A stretch of 64,000 nucleotides of DNA from Gerris lacustris (Eukaryota; Arthropoda; Insecta; Hemiptera; Gerridae): positions 17,591,430 through 17,655,429 of the forward strand of contig OX578276.1 in NCBI GenBank assembly GCA_951217055.1. Reading direction: 5' to 3'. Made by a program: the position numbers and the translations under genes. Positions 48,104 through 60,917 of the stretch are shown in pieces. The stretch's first letter is position 1. Each line of letters starts with the position of its first letter. Under the pieces are notes generated by a model. The model saw nothing but the letters and a program-made list of their open reading frames with translations. It did no database searches and was not told the origin of the DNA.

Positions 48104-50282
48104 CAGGGTGTCCCGGGTCAGGACCGACAAACTTTGGGATGTGATAGTACAGTTAATTTGGAGTAAAAAAAGTTCTATAAACCATGGTCCTATTCTCATT
48201 TGTTTTTTAGCTATCTTATTTTATTTTTTTTTTTGTAAAACGTGATTTTGACTTAATAAATTGGCAATATCATCAGAACTAATTAAGCTAGAATGATAAA
48301 TGATATGCCACCTGAAAGAGCATGAAAAATCCTTAAAGAAAAACATCATTTCAGCTATTAAATTTCATTTTTAGTCACACGTTAATTCGTTAGAACTTGA
48401 AAAAAATAAAATTTAATTAAAAAAAGAAAATGTTTGAGCTTGTATAACTACTGTTTTGTATTAGATAACTATGGATGCAAAATTCCTTAAAGTTGGCGCA
48501 TTTACTAAGCTTCAAAACGATACTATTAAATTTAAAATATTGCAACTTAAAGTATCTGAAATATTGATGAAACTCCAAAAAAACATGTCCTACTGTAAAC
48601 TGAGATAGGGGGGAATGGGAAGTGCCCTGAAAATGCAAACGCCGGGTGTTTTTTTTTCTTTTTCTTTTAAGTTGCTCCAGTATAATAAAACGTTAAAGTC
48701 AAAGTTTAGTCATAGTACCCGTGTGGTACCAGTCATGGTACCAATGATACTACCGTCATTGTGAAGTCATAGCACCTTGTGAATCTTATAAAGTCTTATA
48801 AGGGGTGTTATCTTATTATTGAGGGTGTAATAATTTATTTATATTGCGATAATTAATTATTTTTATAATAATGTTCTTTGTAACTAAACCAAAAATTTAC
48901 TGTATAAATTGAATTATCTTATTACTTAGTTAAAAAAAAAAAAAAAAAAAAAAATACATCATTAAAGAATAAAATAGAAAAGTGTAATAATAAAATAAAC
49001 CGACCTTCTTTACTTTCAATTAACACTTCTGTAATTACTATAATAAATTTTCAATATGGTGCCCTTCTTCATTAATACACATCCGACATTGTTTAAGTAC
49101 AGATTTTCTGCATTCAACACTACCCTAATAGGTGCATTGGAAGAGGAGAACCGGTTGCTTGGCCATCCAGGTCTCCAGACATTACACCTTTAGATTTCTG
49201 TTTGGGGGGATGGATGAAAGATTTGGTGTTTAGAATACCGGTTAACAGTCAAGAGGAGCTAATAAACAATAGCAGCTCATCAAATAAATGACCAAAAAGC
49301 GACTCTCATCAAATGCAGCAATTCTCGACTTAAAAATTGTGGATGTGTATGAATGAAGGAGGGCACCATTTTGAACATTTGTTATAGTAATTATAGAAGT
49401 GTTAATTATAAATAAAAAGGTCGGTTTATTTTATTATTACACTTTTCTATTTCATCTTTAATGATTTTTTTTTAACAAAGTAATAAGATAATTCAATTAA
49501 TACAGTACAATTTTGGTTATGTTCCAAAGAATATTATTATAAAACTAATTAATTATCGTTATAAAAATAAATTATTACACCCTTAATAATTATAAGATTT
49601 ATCAGGTGCTATGAATTTTCAAAGACTGTAGTATCGTTGGTACAATGACTGGTACCACACGGGTACTATGACTAAACTCTGCCATTTACGTTTTATTATA
49701 CTTGAGCAACTTAAAAGAAAAAGAAAAAAAAATCACCCGACGTTTGCATCTTCAGGTCACTTCCCATTCCCCCAACCCTATCTCAGCTTACAGTAGGACA
49801 TGTTTTTATGGAGTTTCATCACAATTTCGGATACTTTTAGTTGCAACATTTTAAATTTAATAGTATCGTTTTGAAGCTTAGTAAATGCGCCAACTTTAAG
49901 GAATTTTGCATCCATAGTTATCTAATACAAAACAGTAGTTATACAAGCTCAAACATTTTCTTTTTTTAATTAAATTTTATTATTTTCAAGTTCTAACGAA
50001 TTAACGTGTGACTAAAAATGAAATTTAATAGCTGAAATGATGTTTATCTTTAAGAATTTGTTATGCTCTTTCAGGTGGTATATCATTTATCATTCTAGCT
50101 TAATTAGTTCTGATGATATTGCCAATTTATTAAGTCAAAGTCACGTTTTACAAAAAAAAATTAAAAATAAGATAGCTAGAAAACAAATGAGAATTGGACC
50201 ATGGTTTATAGAACTTTTTTAACTCCAAATTAACTGTACTATCACATCCCAAAGTTTGTCGGTCCTGACCCGGGACACCCTG
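48104..50282. mobile_element. Foldback mariner element with about 0.9-kb arms
   Basis: Ends TACAGGGTGTCCCGGGTCAG and its complement with TA on both sides. The arms pair over roughly 48104-49090 and 49330-50282. The unpaired centre encodes a transposase C-terminal fragment, GEPVAWPSRSPDITPLDFCL and GGWMKDLVF (49145-49235), of the IS630-Tc1-mariner superfamily. The 3' end of the transposase is itself part of both arms, so the element arose by inverted duplication of one half. Confidence 0.88.
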
Positions 50283-50289
50283 TATATAT

Positions 50290-51610
50290 GTATATTCGAT
50301 CATCTAAAAGGTCAATATATCTATTTATAAAAACCGGTATTTGAAGAATATATTTTAGCCAAATTATAACGCCATTTTTGTTCAGTTTTTTCCTGCATCG
50401 AGGCAATTGTATGTAATAAATATAATTTCATTCACTTAAGAATGTATAGAATATATTTTGTATATAAAACAGTAATATTTACATATTTATTAGAACCTTA
50501 TATTTACAATTATACCGTATAAATGAATGAATAATAATGAATGAAAAATAATAAATGAATAATAATGAATGAATAATACTGAATGAATAATCATGATTCA
50601 TGAATAAAAAATAATGAATGGGTTTATTTAGTTTTTTATAATATTCAAATTTTGTTTTAAATATAAAATCTAACTGTAATCGCACTTTTACTTTTGCGAC
50701 TTCAAAGATCGCACTTTTACTAAACCGCGGAAGAAAATTCGTAGATCGCAAAATGTAGTTTTGTTAATTTATAATTTAATTATGTGACCCATTTTCGTAA
50801 ATCGCAAAACGTAGTTTTGTTTATTCGCGGGAGAAAGTATACTACATATAGTCTGCCTATATAAGAGATTTCCTGCTACTCTATACGGAGTATATTAAAT
50901 ATAAAGATTTGAAATTTTGATTGATTGTCACGCTTTAAGGTCCCCTGAGTCCAAAACATTACCTGCCATACGTCTGCAGCAAGTACAAACTAATCCACTA
51001 GGAGCCTAAACTACTGGGCCAATGTTGAGTAAATTTGGTATAACCACATGTTCAGAAAAAACATACCCGAGGTGGTATCAAGGATTTAATTTTAGCTCCA
51101 TATTTTGGGGCGCTACCCCCTAAAACTGAAAAACATGAAAAAAAAGTATTACTCGAAAACGTTTCCGACGATTTTAAAATTTAGTCTATTCAAATACGAA
51201 TTTTACTGTGTAAGTTGTTTTCCAGAGAAACATCTAGTTTATAAAATATTGAGGAAAAATAAATCTGATATTGCTGAAAATCAAAAATGAACAAAAAATA
51301 ATCACGTGTTGAACACTTTTTAAATGTGTCTAAATAATAAATTGATTAAATTAGATATTATTGGATTTAAATTCAATTTTCCAATGAACATGAAAATATT
51401 TTGTTCGTGTTTATGGTACCCACTATTTTTATTATCATACAAGTTGACATTTCTTTGAACTTATTTGTTTCTTATTATTATACATTATACCTATTTGATT
51501 TATTTGTTATTATGCATTATATTATACATATTGGTATAACTTATTTAGAATTTTTATTTGTTTATATTATAATTAGTTAATTTGTATTCTATTTTAACTA
51601 TTTTAATGGA
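50290..51610. other. No gene seen
   Basis: AT-rich, with an AATGAATGAATAAT run (about 50523-50620). No supported exon. Confidence 0.4.
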
Positions 51611-51616
51611 CTTATT

Positions 51617-52807
51617 GCTTCTGAGCTTAGGAAATATTCCGTTATAAAGGTAACGGCGGCTGTGTGGTCGTTCTGAAGAATGAAAACTCTTTAAGTCCCT
51701 GAATTCAAAAATTCCAATACGGAAATTCGTTTCAGAATTAGGGAACCATTTTTGGTACCGGGTCTGTCTATCGGTCTGTCGCTCAATTTTTGCGAACCAA
51801 CATATCTTAAAAACTACTCGTCTGATTTTATTGAAATTTAGAAGGTAGGTCTTAAATTAGTCCATAGTTAGTCCGATATAATCTTATGCAATTGATCTTA
51901 TAGGTAGGTGGATCCTTGTTGTGCGATTATTTGTTTCTCTTCCAAATGCGTCCAAAGACACATATATTTACACCTTTGACTTCAAAATTATACTAATCTG
52001 ATTTCTGTGCAATTTTAATGATTCGTCGAAAGTAGCCCGCAGATAGCCCCAAATTAATTTCAACTGTGTGCACTCTTTAAATTTTGCTAAATTTATACTT
52101 TATTAATACATGTAAAATAGACTGCCAACTGGTGTGGCAGGTAGCTTCCTCGCATCCTATCCACGTACTGTATTGGTTTTATGCTTTTTTTACAAGCCTT
52201 TATTGTCTAATTTGTTTAATTGTTTCCCCATTTTTTAATCTGTCAAAATTGTTTTAATTTTTTACATGAATTAAAATATCAATTTAGCAAAAGTTAAAGA
52301 GCGCAGACGGTTCAAATTAAGCTTGGGATATAAGCGGGTTACTTTCGATAATCTGTAAAAGTTTTATTCAAATCAGGTAAGTACTTTTGAAGCTATAGGT
52401 GTAAATAGATGTATGTTTGTGCGCATGTGGAAGAGAAACAAATAAGCGTAGAAGGTTGAAACTTATATGGGACCAACAATGGGGCTAATTATGACCTACC
52501 ATCTAAATTTCATTAAAATCGGACGTGTAGTTTTTTAGATATGTTGGTTCGCAAAATCCGAACGACAGACTGACAGACCGCCAGACCGACAGACAGACAC
52601 ATGAGAGCGGCTTATCCGATTATTCAGACCGATGACAGAACATGTTTGGTTCCGGAACCAATCATAGGTAACGGAAAACAAACATGCTCCCTGATGTCTG
52701 AATCGAATCGGATTTCTGTCTTAGAATTTTTCAAATCGGAGACCTAAAAAATTTTCGTTCTTCGAAACGATCACATAGCTTCCGTTACCTTCGGTAAGCT
52801 CGGAAGC
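51617..52807. mobile_element. GCTTCC-family TIR element, most complete copy
   Basis: Inverted ends around GCTTC.GAGCTTA...GGTAACGG and CCGTTACCTTCGGTAAGCTC + GGAAGC, with GTTCTGAAGAACGA-type arms. Internal inverted parts (ACTCGTCTGATTTTATTGAA near 51816 and TTTCATTAAAATCGGACGTG near 52507) make most of it foldable. Contains the part shared with 27595-27765. No coding sequence. Confidence 0.8.
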
Positions 52808-52914
52808 AAAAATCAAAATATTTTTGACAGATTTAAAAAACGGGAGGAAAATGAAATAAATATTATGGATAATAATAGGTTTTAAAAGCATAAAATCATT
52901 TAATTTTACGAAGA

Positions 52915-53425
52915 AGGATGCGAGGAAGCTATATGTGCCACACGAAGTGGCAGAGTATTTAAAATGATTTCCTTTTTTGAAAATTTGGTATTTATAGTAT
53001 TTATTTTTCTTTTATAAATAAAAAAATAATTTTGTTTTTTATAAGCTATATTTCACCCTTTAAGTTAAGGCTTCTTCAGACTTGTAAGACGTTTGGGTAC
53101 TTTTTTACTTGAGCACCCCTCTATATCCCTTTGTGTTAATAGTTATTTAGACAAAGGAACATATTATACTGAGTAGAATATATTCCATAGTCTAAATTAC
53201 TATTAAGACGAAGGGATATTTATTCCAATGTACCTTAGGACAAAGGAATATCACACTTGTGTATATAATTATGATCATATCCCTTAGTCTAATCAACTAT
53301 TAGGTTAAAGGAATATTAAATATAAAACTGCCCCAGGAGATTCAATGTCTTGGGGAGACAAACACACTAACTTTGCAGACTATTGTTTAGAACCAAGGGG
53401 GGTGCTAAAGTAAAAAAGTGCCGAA
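52915..53425. repeat. Diverged repeat remnants
   Basis: GAAGAAGGATGCGAGGAAGC near 52911 repeats a motif of the GCTTCC family. TATTAAGACGAAGGGATAT and GACAAAGGAATATCACACTT (about 53200-53255) match 56475-56535. Confidence 0.45.
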
Positions 53426-53449
53426 GTTGGTTACCCTTTGTAAGTATAT

Positions 53450-53640
53450 TGTAAAAGAGAAACTCAGGATTTCTCCTTATGGTATATTTGGATACTCAAT
53501 CATAGTTTAAGAATTCACATTCTACACAATTTTCATGAAATCGATGATTCATGATGAAAATTGTGTGGAATGTGAATTCGTAAACTATGATTGAGTATCC
53601 AAATATACCATAAGGAGAAATCCTGAGTTTCTTTTTTACA
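53450..53640. repeat. Young near-perfect palindrome
   Basis: Two arms of about 86-89 bp (53450-53535, 53552-53640) with about three mismatches and a 16-base spacer. Arms include CTCAGGATTTCTCCTTATGG and ATACTCAATCATAGTTTA.G. The right arm and sequence beyond it form a spurious reading frame. Confidence 0.9.
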
Positions 53641-53814
53641 TAAGTTTATTTTATAAAAGTTTGTATAATAACTAGGTGTGCAATGCAGTTGTCTGCTTGC
53701 AATACTGAGTAGAGCGTGCATTTTAATCTTAAACAATAAACTTTTTATTTATAAACAGCTGAAATCAGATCAAAAATAGTAATATTTCTTTTTTAATTAA
53801 AAGGCATTTGTTTC

Positions 53815-54040
53815 CTGTTTTTCTATTTTACCCCCCTCTTACATGATAATATGACAAAAATATACATAACAACAATTACTGTACTCTTAAAGAGCTTTCC
53901 AACGACATGCATCTTGAAGGGTAAATACTATTTTGACTTTTGTACTTCGTACCCCTGTGTACCAAATTTTATTTTCACCCATGCAAATTCTAAACCAAAA
54001 TTTTCCTATATTATCATAAGCCAATAATACGTAGATCTCT
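53815..54040 (+). repeat. Dispersed repeat family, copy 3
   Basis: Same direction as 13400-13790; shares TACTGTACTCTTAAAGAGCT, TTCCAACGA and CATCTTGAAGGGTAAATACT. Confidence 0.75.
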
Positions 54041-54280
54041 TTGGAAATTCGCTCATTAAGTCATGGTGCATGCCTGGACTTTTTTTAATGTTTAAATGTT
54101 ATAAATTTAATTACAAAAAACTTTATTATCTTGTAGTTTTAATGTAAGAAGGCGATTTTAATATTAAATAAAAATAAATAGTGACTAATGTAAAAATAGC
54201 TCTTCATGACAAGGTTATCTTTTTCAATTTTAAGTGTAAATAAATGTAATTGTTAAAATACATGTTGTTTAATTATTTTT

Positions 54281-54720
54281 GCTTCCAAGCTTACTGAAGG
54301 TAACGGAAGCTATGTGATGGTTCTGAAGAACGAACATTTCTTTATGTGTCCGATTTCAAAAATTCCAATACAGAAATCCTTTTCAGACATGAGGCATCTT
54401 TTTTGTTCCGTGTCTGTCTGTCGGTCTGTCCACAATTATTTTGAAACAATATATTAATCTTAAAAACTACTTGTCCGATTTGAATAAAATGTGGATAGTA
54501 GGTCATAAACAGCCCATTCTTGGTCCCAACCTTATGCGCCCATTTCTTTCTTTTTCACATGCGCACAAACATACATTTATTTACACTTATATCTTCAAAA
54601 TTACTCAACTGATTTTATGAAATTTTGATGGTTTGTCAAAGTACCCTGGAGATAGACCTAGATTAATTTCACTCTTTAAATTTTGCTAAATTGATACTTT
54701 AATTCATGTAAAGAATAAAA
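54281..54720 (+). mobile_element. GCTTCC-family TIR element, partial
   Basis: Left end GCTTCCAAGCTTACTGAAGG with TCTGAAGAACGAACATTTCT; decays before the right end. Confidence 0.7.
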
Positions 54721-55214
54721 ATAATTTCGACAGGTTTAAATAAGGGGTGGGAAAATTGAATAAATTAGACAATAATAGGTAATGAAAGCATATAATCTTT
54801 AATGTATACAAAATAGAAAAGAAGAAGCTATGTGCCACAATTTATTTTTAATTTAATTTTTATTTTTGTTTAATGTACGTAAAGAAATTTTGTAAAAACA
54901 AAACATAGTCTGTCAATTTTGATCGATGTTTTAGGCTTGAATATGACCAGGAAATGTTCGAAATTTAGCCAATTTTAATAATTTAGTTATTTTCAAACAT
55001 TTGACGGCCCAAAAAAAAAAAAAGATTATTTTTAGCGGTTTAAGAACAAGCAGGAGTTTTTACAAAGAATCGCTTGTTTTACTAAAAACAAAAATAAGTA
55101 AATTTTTCCTCTTGGCTTCTCTATCTTGGGACCACAGTAGAATAAGCATAATTTAAATGAAATTTAAACTTCTTTAATAATAAATTAATGACTTTGGGTA
55201 ATATTTATTTCCCG

Positions 55215-56650
55215 GCACTTCTTTAGATTGTTACTCCCCTTATAAAGAAAACTGAGGGGAGTAAAAAACTAAAGAAGGTGTTCGGTATGTTCTTCTTTAG
55301 ATTGTTACTCGCCTTACAAAAACAGAAGGTGATATTCTTTTGTCCCAAAGTACATTAGACTAAACAATCTTTGGTCTTAGTAGACATTTAGTCATTTAGT
55401 TGGACTAGCCTATATGGGACATCATGTATAGAAATGCAAAAACTAACAAATATAATGCATACATAATTAAAGTGTTTCTTGTATATTGATATAAATTGCA
55501 TTATTTATGTATTCTTTTCCATTTCATACTCTCTTGAAAAACCAGATACGCTACATCGAAGCCCATCAGGTAATCTACAACAGATACATACGCCCAAAAT
55601 TCCCAAAATCGACCCGTATACAGCTGTGTCTAAAAATAGAGGACTGAAGATGGAAATTGTATTAAGAGAAAACTTATGAAATGAAGAAGAATCCATAATT
55701 GGGGCATTTGTTTATCAATATATAGAAAAGACTTTAATTATTTGTGCCAGTTTTTTTTCATTTCTATATATGATGCCCCGTATAGGCTAGTTCAAACGTC
55801 ATTTATATTTTTAAAAAAAAACATAGGGGAGTAACAATCTAAAGAAGTACCTATTTCCCTACAGGTTTATTAAAATACATAATATAAGTCCTATATTTAG
55901 GAAAAGAATAATATTTATTTATTTTTATTGAGTATTTTTAATTGAATTATTTGAGCCTTAATTTAATTTGATTCTTTACTGATTTTTTGTGTTATAAATG
56001 GGTTTATCATAAATCATAATCAAAATAAATAGGGGGACTGTAATGTTAAAATGTTTTACCTGTAGTGATGTGGGCATTTTGTTTGAAAATGGACGCGACG
56101 CTAGCGGAGGTACACTGGCTGGTGAAGAAGGTCGATGGTACGTTCAGGTCGGAGTCTCATGCGGTACTGAGAGAATTATATTATATATATAGTGGAATTG
56201 TTGCGAATCTAAGCTCAGGTCAGTCTGTTTCTACTTTAGTTACCTCCCGTCTCCTGGCCAAACAAGCTTCAAGTTCAAACTTACCGTTACTTCCCCTACT
56301 TCGTTCTCAACTTCATCCAAGCGTATTTATTTAAACAAATAATTTATTCTTAACCGTTAATTATTCAACTGCCAATTTATTCAATATTTTTATTATGATC
56401 AATGACCTATTTGGTACTTCTTTAGATTGTTACTCACCTATGTTTCTTTTAGAATATAAACGACTTTGACTAAATAACTATTAAGACAAAGGGATGTTTA
56501 GTCCAATGTACTTTGAGACAAAGGAATATCACACTTCTGTTTTTATAAGGGGAGTAACAGTCTAAAGAAGAACATTCCGTACACCTTCTTTAGATTGTTA
56601 CTCCTCACTGTTTTCTTTATAATGGGAGTAACAATCTAAAGAAGTCCCTC
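55215..56650. repeat. Cluster of CTTCTTTAGATTGTTACTC hairpins
   Basis: CTTCTTTAGATTGTTACTC and its complement GAGTAACAATCTAAAGAAG recur at about 55218, 55292, 55828, 56417, 56561, 56583 and 56628 in both orientations, giving several nested stems around GGGGAGTAA. Looks like a broken or nested TIR family. The stretch 56035-56340 lies inside it. Confidence 0.65.
56035..56340. other. GC-rich insert, possible solo LTR or first exon
   Basis: CpG-rich 250-bp island in AT-rich DNA. The minus strand has ATGCCCACATCACTACAG followed by GTAAAA (56083-56066), a possible six-codon start exon ending in phase 0, the phase needed by 32596. The plus strand has an open frame of 89 codons of no known family. 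The GT-start context and surrounding repeats also allow a solo LTR. Unresolved. Confidence 0.25.
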
Positions 56651-57134
56651 ATATATTTTGCGTTCATTATACAGTAGTTATCTGTACATACCTTTATACA
56701 AAATTCAACGTACAGTTATGTCAATGTGCATTATGTCAATTTTGCCACAGAGGTTCTTTTAATTCTGTAGGTCGTAGATCTCCGCTATGAAAGGATTTAT
56801 TAATCCACCATTTTAATGATTAAAGATGGCGGTCATTTACTTTAGATTTTTAGAAGTTCCTACATCTCACAAAATATTTGGTCTAGAACAGTAAAATTTG
56901 TAAATAAGTTATTTCGAATGACATAAACCTTTATTATATAGGGATTTTGCAATTTAATTTTTAAATTCAAAACGACAGCCATATATACCATACACTTGCT
57001 ATGGCCAAACTTAATATAATACGGGTACAGTAGAACCTCGTTAATCCGAACAAATTGAAACAGGGGGGTGGTTCGGATTATCAAATTTGTTATGTTAAAA
57101 TCTTTTCCCGACATAAATTTAAATGTTATATTTG

Positions 57135-57280
57135 TAGCTCACGTTTACGCGAGCGTTGCGCGCGAACTCATGGACGGATAACGTTGTCCCACGAACTTAG
57201 CCTGAGCATTAGTAAAAGGAAAAAGTATACCAAATTTCAAGTAAATCGGGCAATTTTTACACCAGCAATCTAGTGCAGTA
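57135..57280 (-). mobile_element. GAACGAAGTTCC-family fragment
   Basis: Matches the reverse-orientation part of the family near 15430-15560 (GTTTACGCGAGCGTTGCGCG, GATAACGTTGTCCCACGAAC). No ends. Confidence 0.6.
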
Positions 57281-57299
57281 AAAAAAAATTGTCAAAACA

Positions 57300-57725
57300 A
57301 TTAGTACAAGCAAGGAACTTGGTAGAGATGTTGTGTACAGCTTCCTGTTGAATATACTAAAAGTCCCCTAAAATCGAAGTTGTCCTACAGCCGCCATATT
57401 GAAAAATGGCGGCCCATTTTCGGTTTTTTGCTTGTTATTCCTTAAATATTGCAGATAGAAAAAAGTTTCAAATAACAAATGCAGAGGGCTATGAAATAAA
57501 CAAATTTTGTAACTTCTTCTCTTAATCTAACAGGTTTTGAGTTATTAACGATTTAGTCTTATTAGTCCATGCAAAAGAGACCATGGGTCCTTGCCTGGGA
57601 GACGGTAGTTCTGGAAATGGGCTAATTTATGGCTTTTTGGGTTGCTAAATACGTATTTTTATCTTCCATCCCGAAATTCCCCCCGCAACCCCCAAAATTT
57701 GTAATGCCCCCCCCCCCCCCCCATT
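57300..57725 (+). repeat. Dispersed repeat, second copy of 11095-11520
   Basis: Same direction and block order as at 11.1 kb: AGTACAAGCAAGGAACTTGG, CCGCCATATTGAAAAATGGC, TATTGCAGATAGAAAAAAG, GGTAGTTCTGGAAATGGGC. Ends in a C run near 57706-57722. Confidence 0.8.
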
Positions 57726-57929
57726 TCCTCCCGAAATTTCGGGATCGAAGATAAAAATCTGAATCAACATGTCAATGTGCCCTCAGGCCGTAACCTCGTA
57801 AAATATCGCACTCTCTTTTATAATAGCGATGTTCTGAGAGTGTTATCTGCTATCATTCATAAACTTCAGTTTTTAGATTATTACTAGGTTAGAAAGACCT
57901 TGAGGAGCTCCCAGGTCTTAAATACCACA

Positions 57930-58422
57930 CAACGTAATTTTGGAAAATAAGAATAAAATTGTGAAACATATATTTAATTTCACTTTGTAATTTAACATTT
58001 TAATATTTATTTCCATAAATTCCAAATGAAATTACTTTGATACAAATCCTAAAAATGGCATTAATAACAATATGTTTCTGGAGATTAATTTGACTAATAT
58101 TAATGCAATATTATTATAAAAGAAGAAAAAAAAGTATTTCGTCGATGAAGATCAAACTCAAGATCCCTTCGTTATTTATTTAAGTGCGTGTTATTTAAAT
58201 CAATGAGGGAACCATCAAGGACATGCGCAGTTCGTCACAAGCATGCGCAATGAATATAAGTTGTAAGCGTTTTTTATTGCGCATGCCTATGACGACCCCA
58301 CGGATAGTTTCACGTATGCTCGAAACAAAAGTAATGCCATCATCACCATTGAGATGAGAAGCCCCCATTAATGCCTTAATGGTAGAATCTGCAGTTCAAT
58401 TCCTAGTCGGCGAGAATTATTG
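57930..58422 (-). repeat. Duplicated terminal-exon block, copy D, distal half
   Basis: Continues the block of 60320-60790 after removal of the element at 58423-60318. Contains the foldback core at about 58185-58330 (GGACATGCGCAGTTCGTCAC, TTATTGCGCATGCCTATGAC). Confidence 0.75.
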
Positions 58423-60318
58423 GAACGAAGTTCCTTATCTCCCGGGGTCTGGAGCCCGGGAGTGAATCCAAAAAAACGACCAAAATCACCGTCACAAAAC
58501 CAAGCGTTATGAAATCTACCGATGACGATAACTTGAGTAAAAGATGAACGAGCGAGTTTAAATTTGGTACACATGTTTATTTTACCAATGCCCAGGCTGA
58601 GTTTGTTGGACAACGTTATCCGCCCAAGCGCTCACGCGCAACACTCGCGTAAACGTAAGCTTCAAATTTAAAATTGGAATTTCAGGACGGGAAAATATTC
58701 TAACTTCATCTATTTAATGAGACATACAACTTTTATAAATATTTTATTTTTTAGCAAAATGAACACCGACACTGCTATGAAGTGATAAAGATCGCTAAAT
58801 TTATTAAAACGGACCTAAACGTTTAAAATAGTGAAAAGAACGTTTTTACCGATATCTTACGTTCTAACGTAACGATTTTAATAAAAAATTGATTGAAACA
58901 GGCACGTAAAATTTCAACCTGATAAAAGCAGACGTTTTAGAGTAGAGAAGAGATATATTTTTTAATATTTTAAATTAGTAGGCCGGGTAGGTAGAAAACC
59001 ATTCTTTTCCCTCAGGCTATATACACTCTACAACTACTCTTTACAACATACTCTTTAGGGTACAAACATACTCTTTAACTATAAACTCATCATGATTAAC
59101 TTTTTTCTCAATATTCAATACATATTTATTCTAGGATAAGTTGGGATCGACACCTTTTAGATTATTTGTTGTTGGTTTTGAGTAGATGGATGAGTGTAGT
59201 GTTGAATCTGAATTTTATTTATCTATTTTTTATATAATTCCAGTTAGTGTTATTTGTTACATATAGATTGTTAATATTTAAAATTAAATTATGATTAATG
59301 TATGTTGTCATGTAGTAGCTTAAAAAAAATGTATATCTTGACTTAACTTAATTGTTATTAATCTTTTACTTACGACTTTCTCTTGTGGAGAAGAAAAATT
59401 TAGTATAGAATTCCAGTGCTAAACAGCTTATTCAATAAAGCAATGACTGAAGATGACCTTATAAAGAAGGGTCGAAACGTTCATTAAAAATGGTATAAAT
59501 AGTCTTTATTTTTTCACACCTAAAGTGGTCCATCACTCAAAACACACAATACATATTTATTAGGTTTGTTCCAACCCCCCTATTTGTACCGTCCTTTGTA
59601 TAGTCCCGCGGATCGTTCGAGAATCGTTTAGGACAGGTTTTATACTCATGCGCTAACATTGTACTGTAATAACATCATGTCAGGTTGGAACGGGTTTAGG
59701 ACTATAATTCGCACCGCATTATAAACATTCAAGGAAACCTAACAGTTAGGGAACCTTCCTGTTGATATTTGTGACTATTGACATAACTGCACATGTCATA
59801 CAAACCAGTACATGGTATTGTCAGAGGATCGTTGGGACCGTACAGTGAACGGTTCGCAAACGATCCCTGCCCGGGTTGGAACAGTTTCGTGGACGGTACG
59901 AAACGCTGTCACAAGTCAGCTTGGAACGGCTTTTATCCATTGCGCATGCCCGTGACGATCCCGCGGACGGTACAATGCTTGGCTGGAATAAACTTATTGA
60001 AAGGCGCTTGCTTTAATGATACAAATAATGCTTCTTGTTTCTTTTAATTTTTTCTCTTAACTCCGTCATGTATAAGTAGTTATATAGTAAACACATTATA
60101 CTTTTTAACTCTGACAGCTTGGGAAAATCGGGAGAAAAAAATGGGAGGAGAGTGTATGAGAGCTTGAGATTTTGGCGGGTAATTGGTCGGGCAATGACCT
60201 ATTACCATTAGAGAGTTAAAAATTATAATGTGTTTACTATAGCAAGGTATACGTACTATTTAATGAAAAATGTAAGGAACTTCGTTCTTACCGGGTGTCC
60301 CGCAACACCACAAGTATT
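58423..60318 (+). mobile_element. GAACGAAGTTCC-family DNA element, copy 4, with inner MITE
   Basis: Left GGAACGAAGTTCCTTATCTC, right AAGGAACTTCGTTCTTACCG + GGTGTCCCGCAACACCAC. Inserted in the foldback flank of block D. About 59561-59992 holds a second element with GGTTTGTTCCAACC and GGCTGGAATAAACTTATT ends and an inner TTTTATCCATTGCGCATGCC, related to the foldback cores in the duplicated blocks. Confidence 0.8.
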
Positions 60319-60319
60319 T

Positions 60320-60790
60320 TTTTTATTTGTCTTCCTCTCATACTCATTAATAAAAATACATTTGATTAAATCAAATTTGAAATAAAAAAAAATAAATAGA
60401 ACTTAAAAAAAATCTTTCTTCTACTAAGATTTTGTCCAAAGCGAGAAAATTTGTAACACAATGGCATATGAAAACGGCATTTCAACTCAATGTAACAAGT
60501 TTATTAGTTTAAATTAGCCGATGAAGAAATTCAAGCATTTTAGATATCACGAAAAATTTAAATATTGATTATAAGTCGGTCTGAAAAGTTAACCGTGTCC
60601 TCCGAGAAGTGAGTCAATTGTAATGTTACCCAATTTGTCATCTGTAAATTCACCACTGAACAGAGTTTCATCTGGAAAAAAAAACATAAGATTTATTTAA
60701 AACAACAGATTATAGAATTTGGTGGACATGTAGTAGACTAAAAATCTAAAAGAACATGGAACCGGAATATAACATGATGTTATTTATTAG
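60320..60790 (-). repeat. Duplicated terminal-exon block, copy D, proximal half
   Basis: 3' flank and terminal exon of the fourth block. Order relative to the gene strand is the same as in copies A-C: exon, conserved flank, foldback. Confidence 0.75.
60589..60671 (-). CDS. 3'-terminal exon D, probably of an upstream paralogue
   Basis: Acceptor TTTTTTTTTCCAG (AG at 60673-60672), phase-1 entry, stop TAA at 60591-60589. Reads ETLFSGEFTDDKLGNITIDS then LLGGHG. Clearly related to exons A-C, and open over 26 sense codons, with an N-I-T sequon. It lies on the gene strand 28 kb upstream of the exon at 32118-32596, so it cannot be the last exon of that gene. It most likely ends a neighbouring paralogue starting beyond the right edge. 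An isolated duplicate is the alternative. Confidence 0.6.
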
Positions 60791-60917
60791 TTGTTAAGGA
60801 AACTTGACAACCACAAACATCTGAAATGTAAAAAGGTACATAAAGTGAGTCGTGGATTGAAAACAGAGATAAGAATCGAGTATTTAACCACGGTGACGCA
60901 GATAAAGGATAAAGAAG

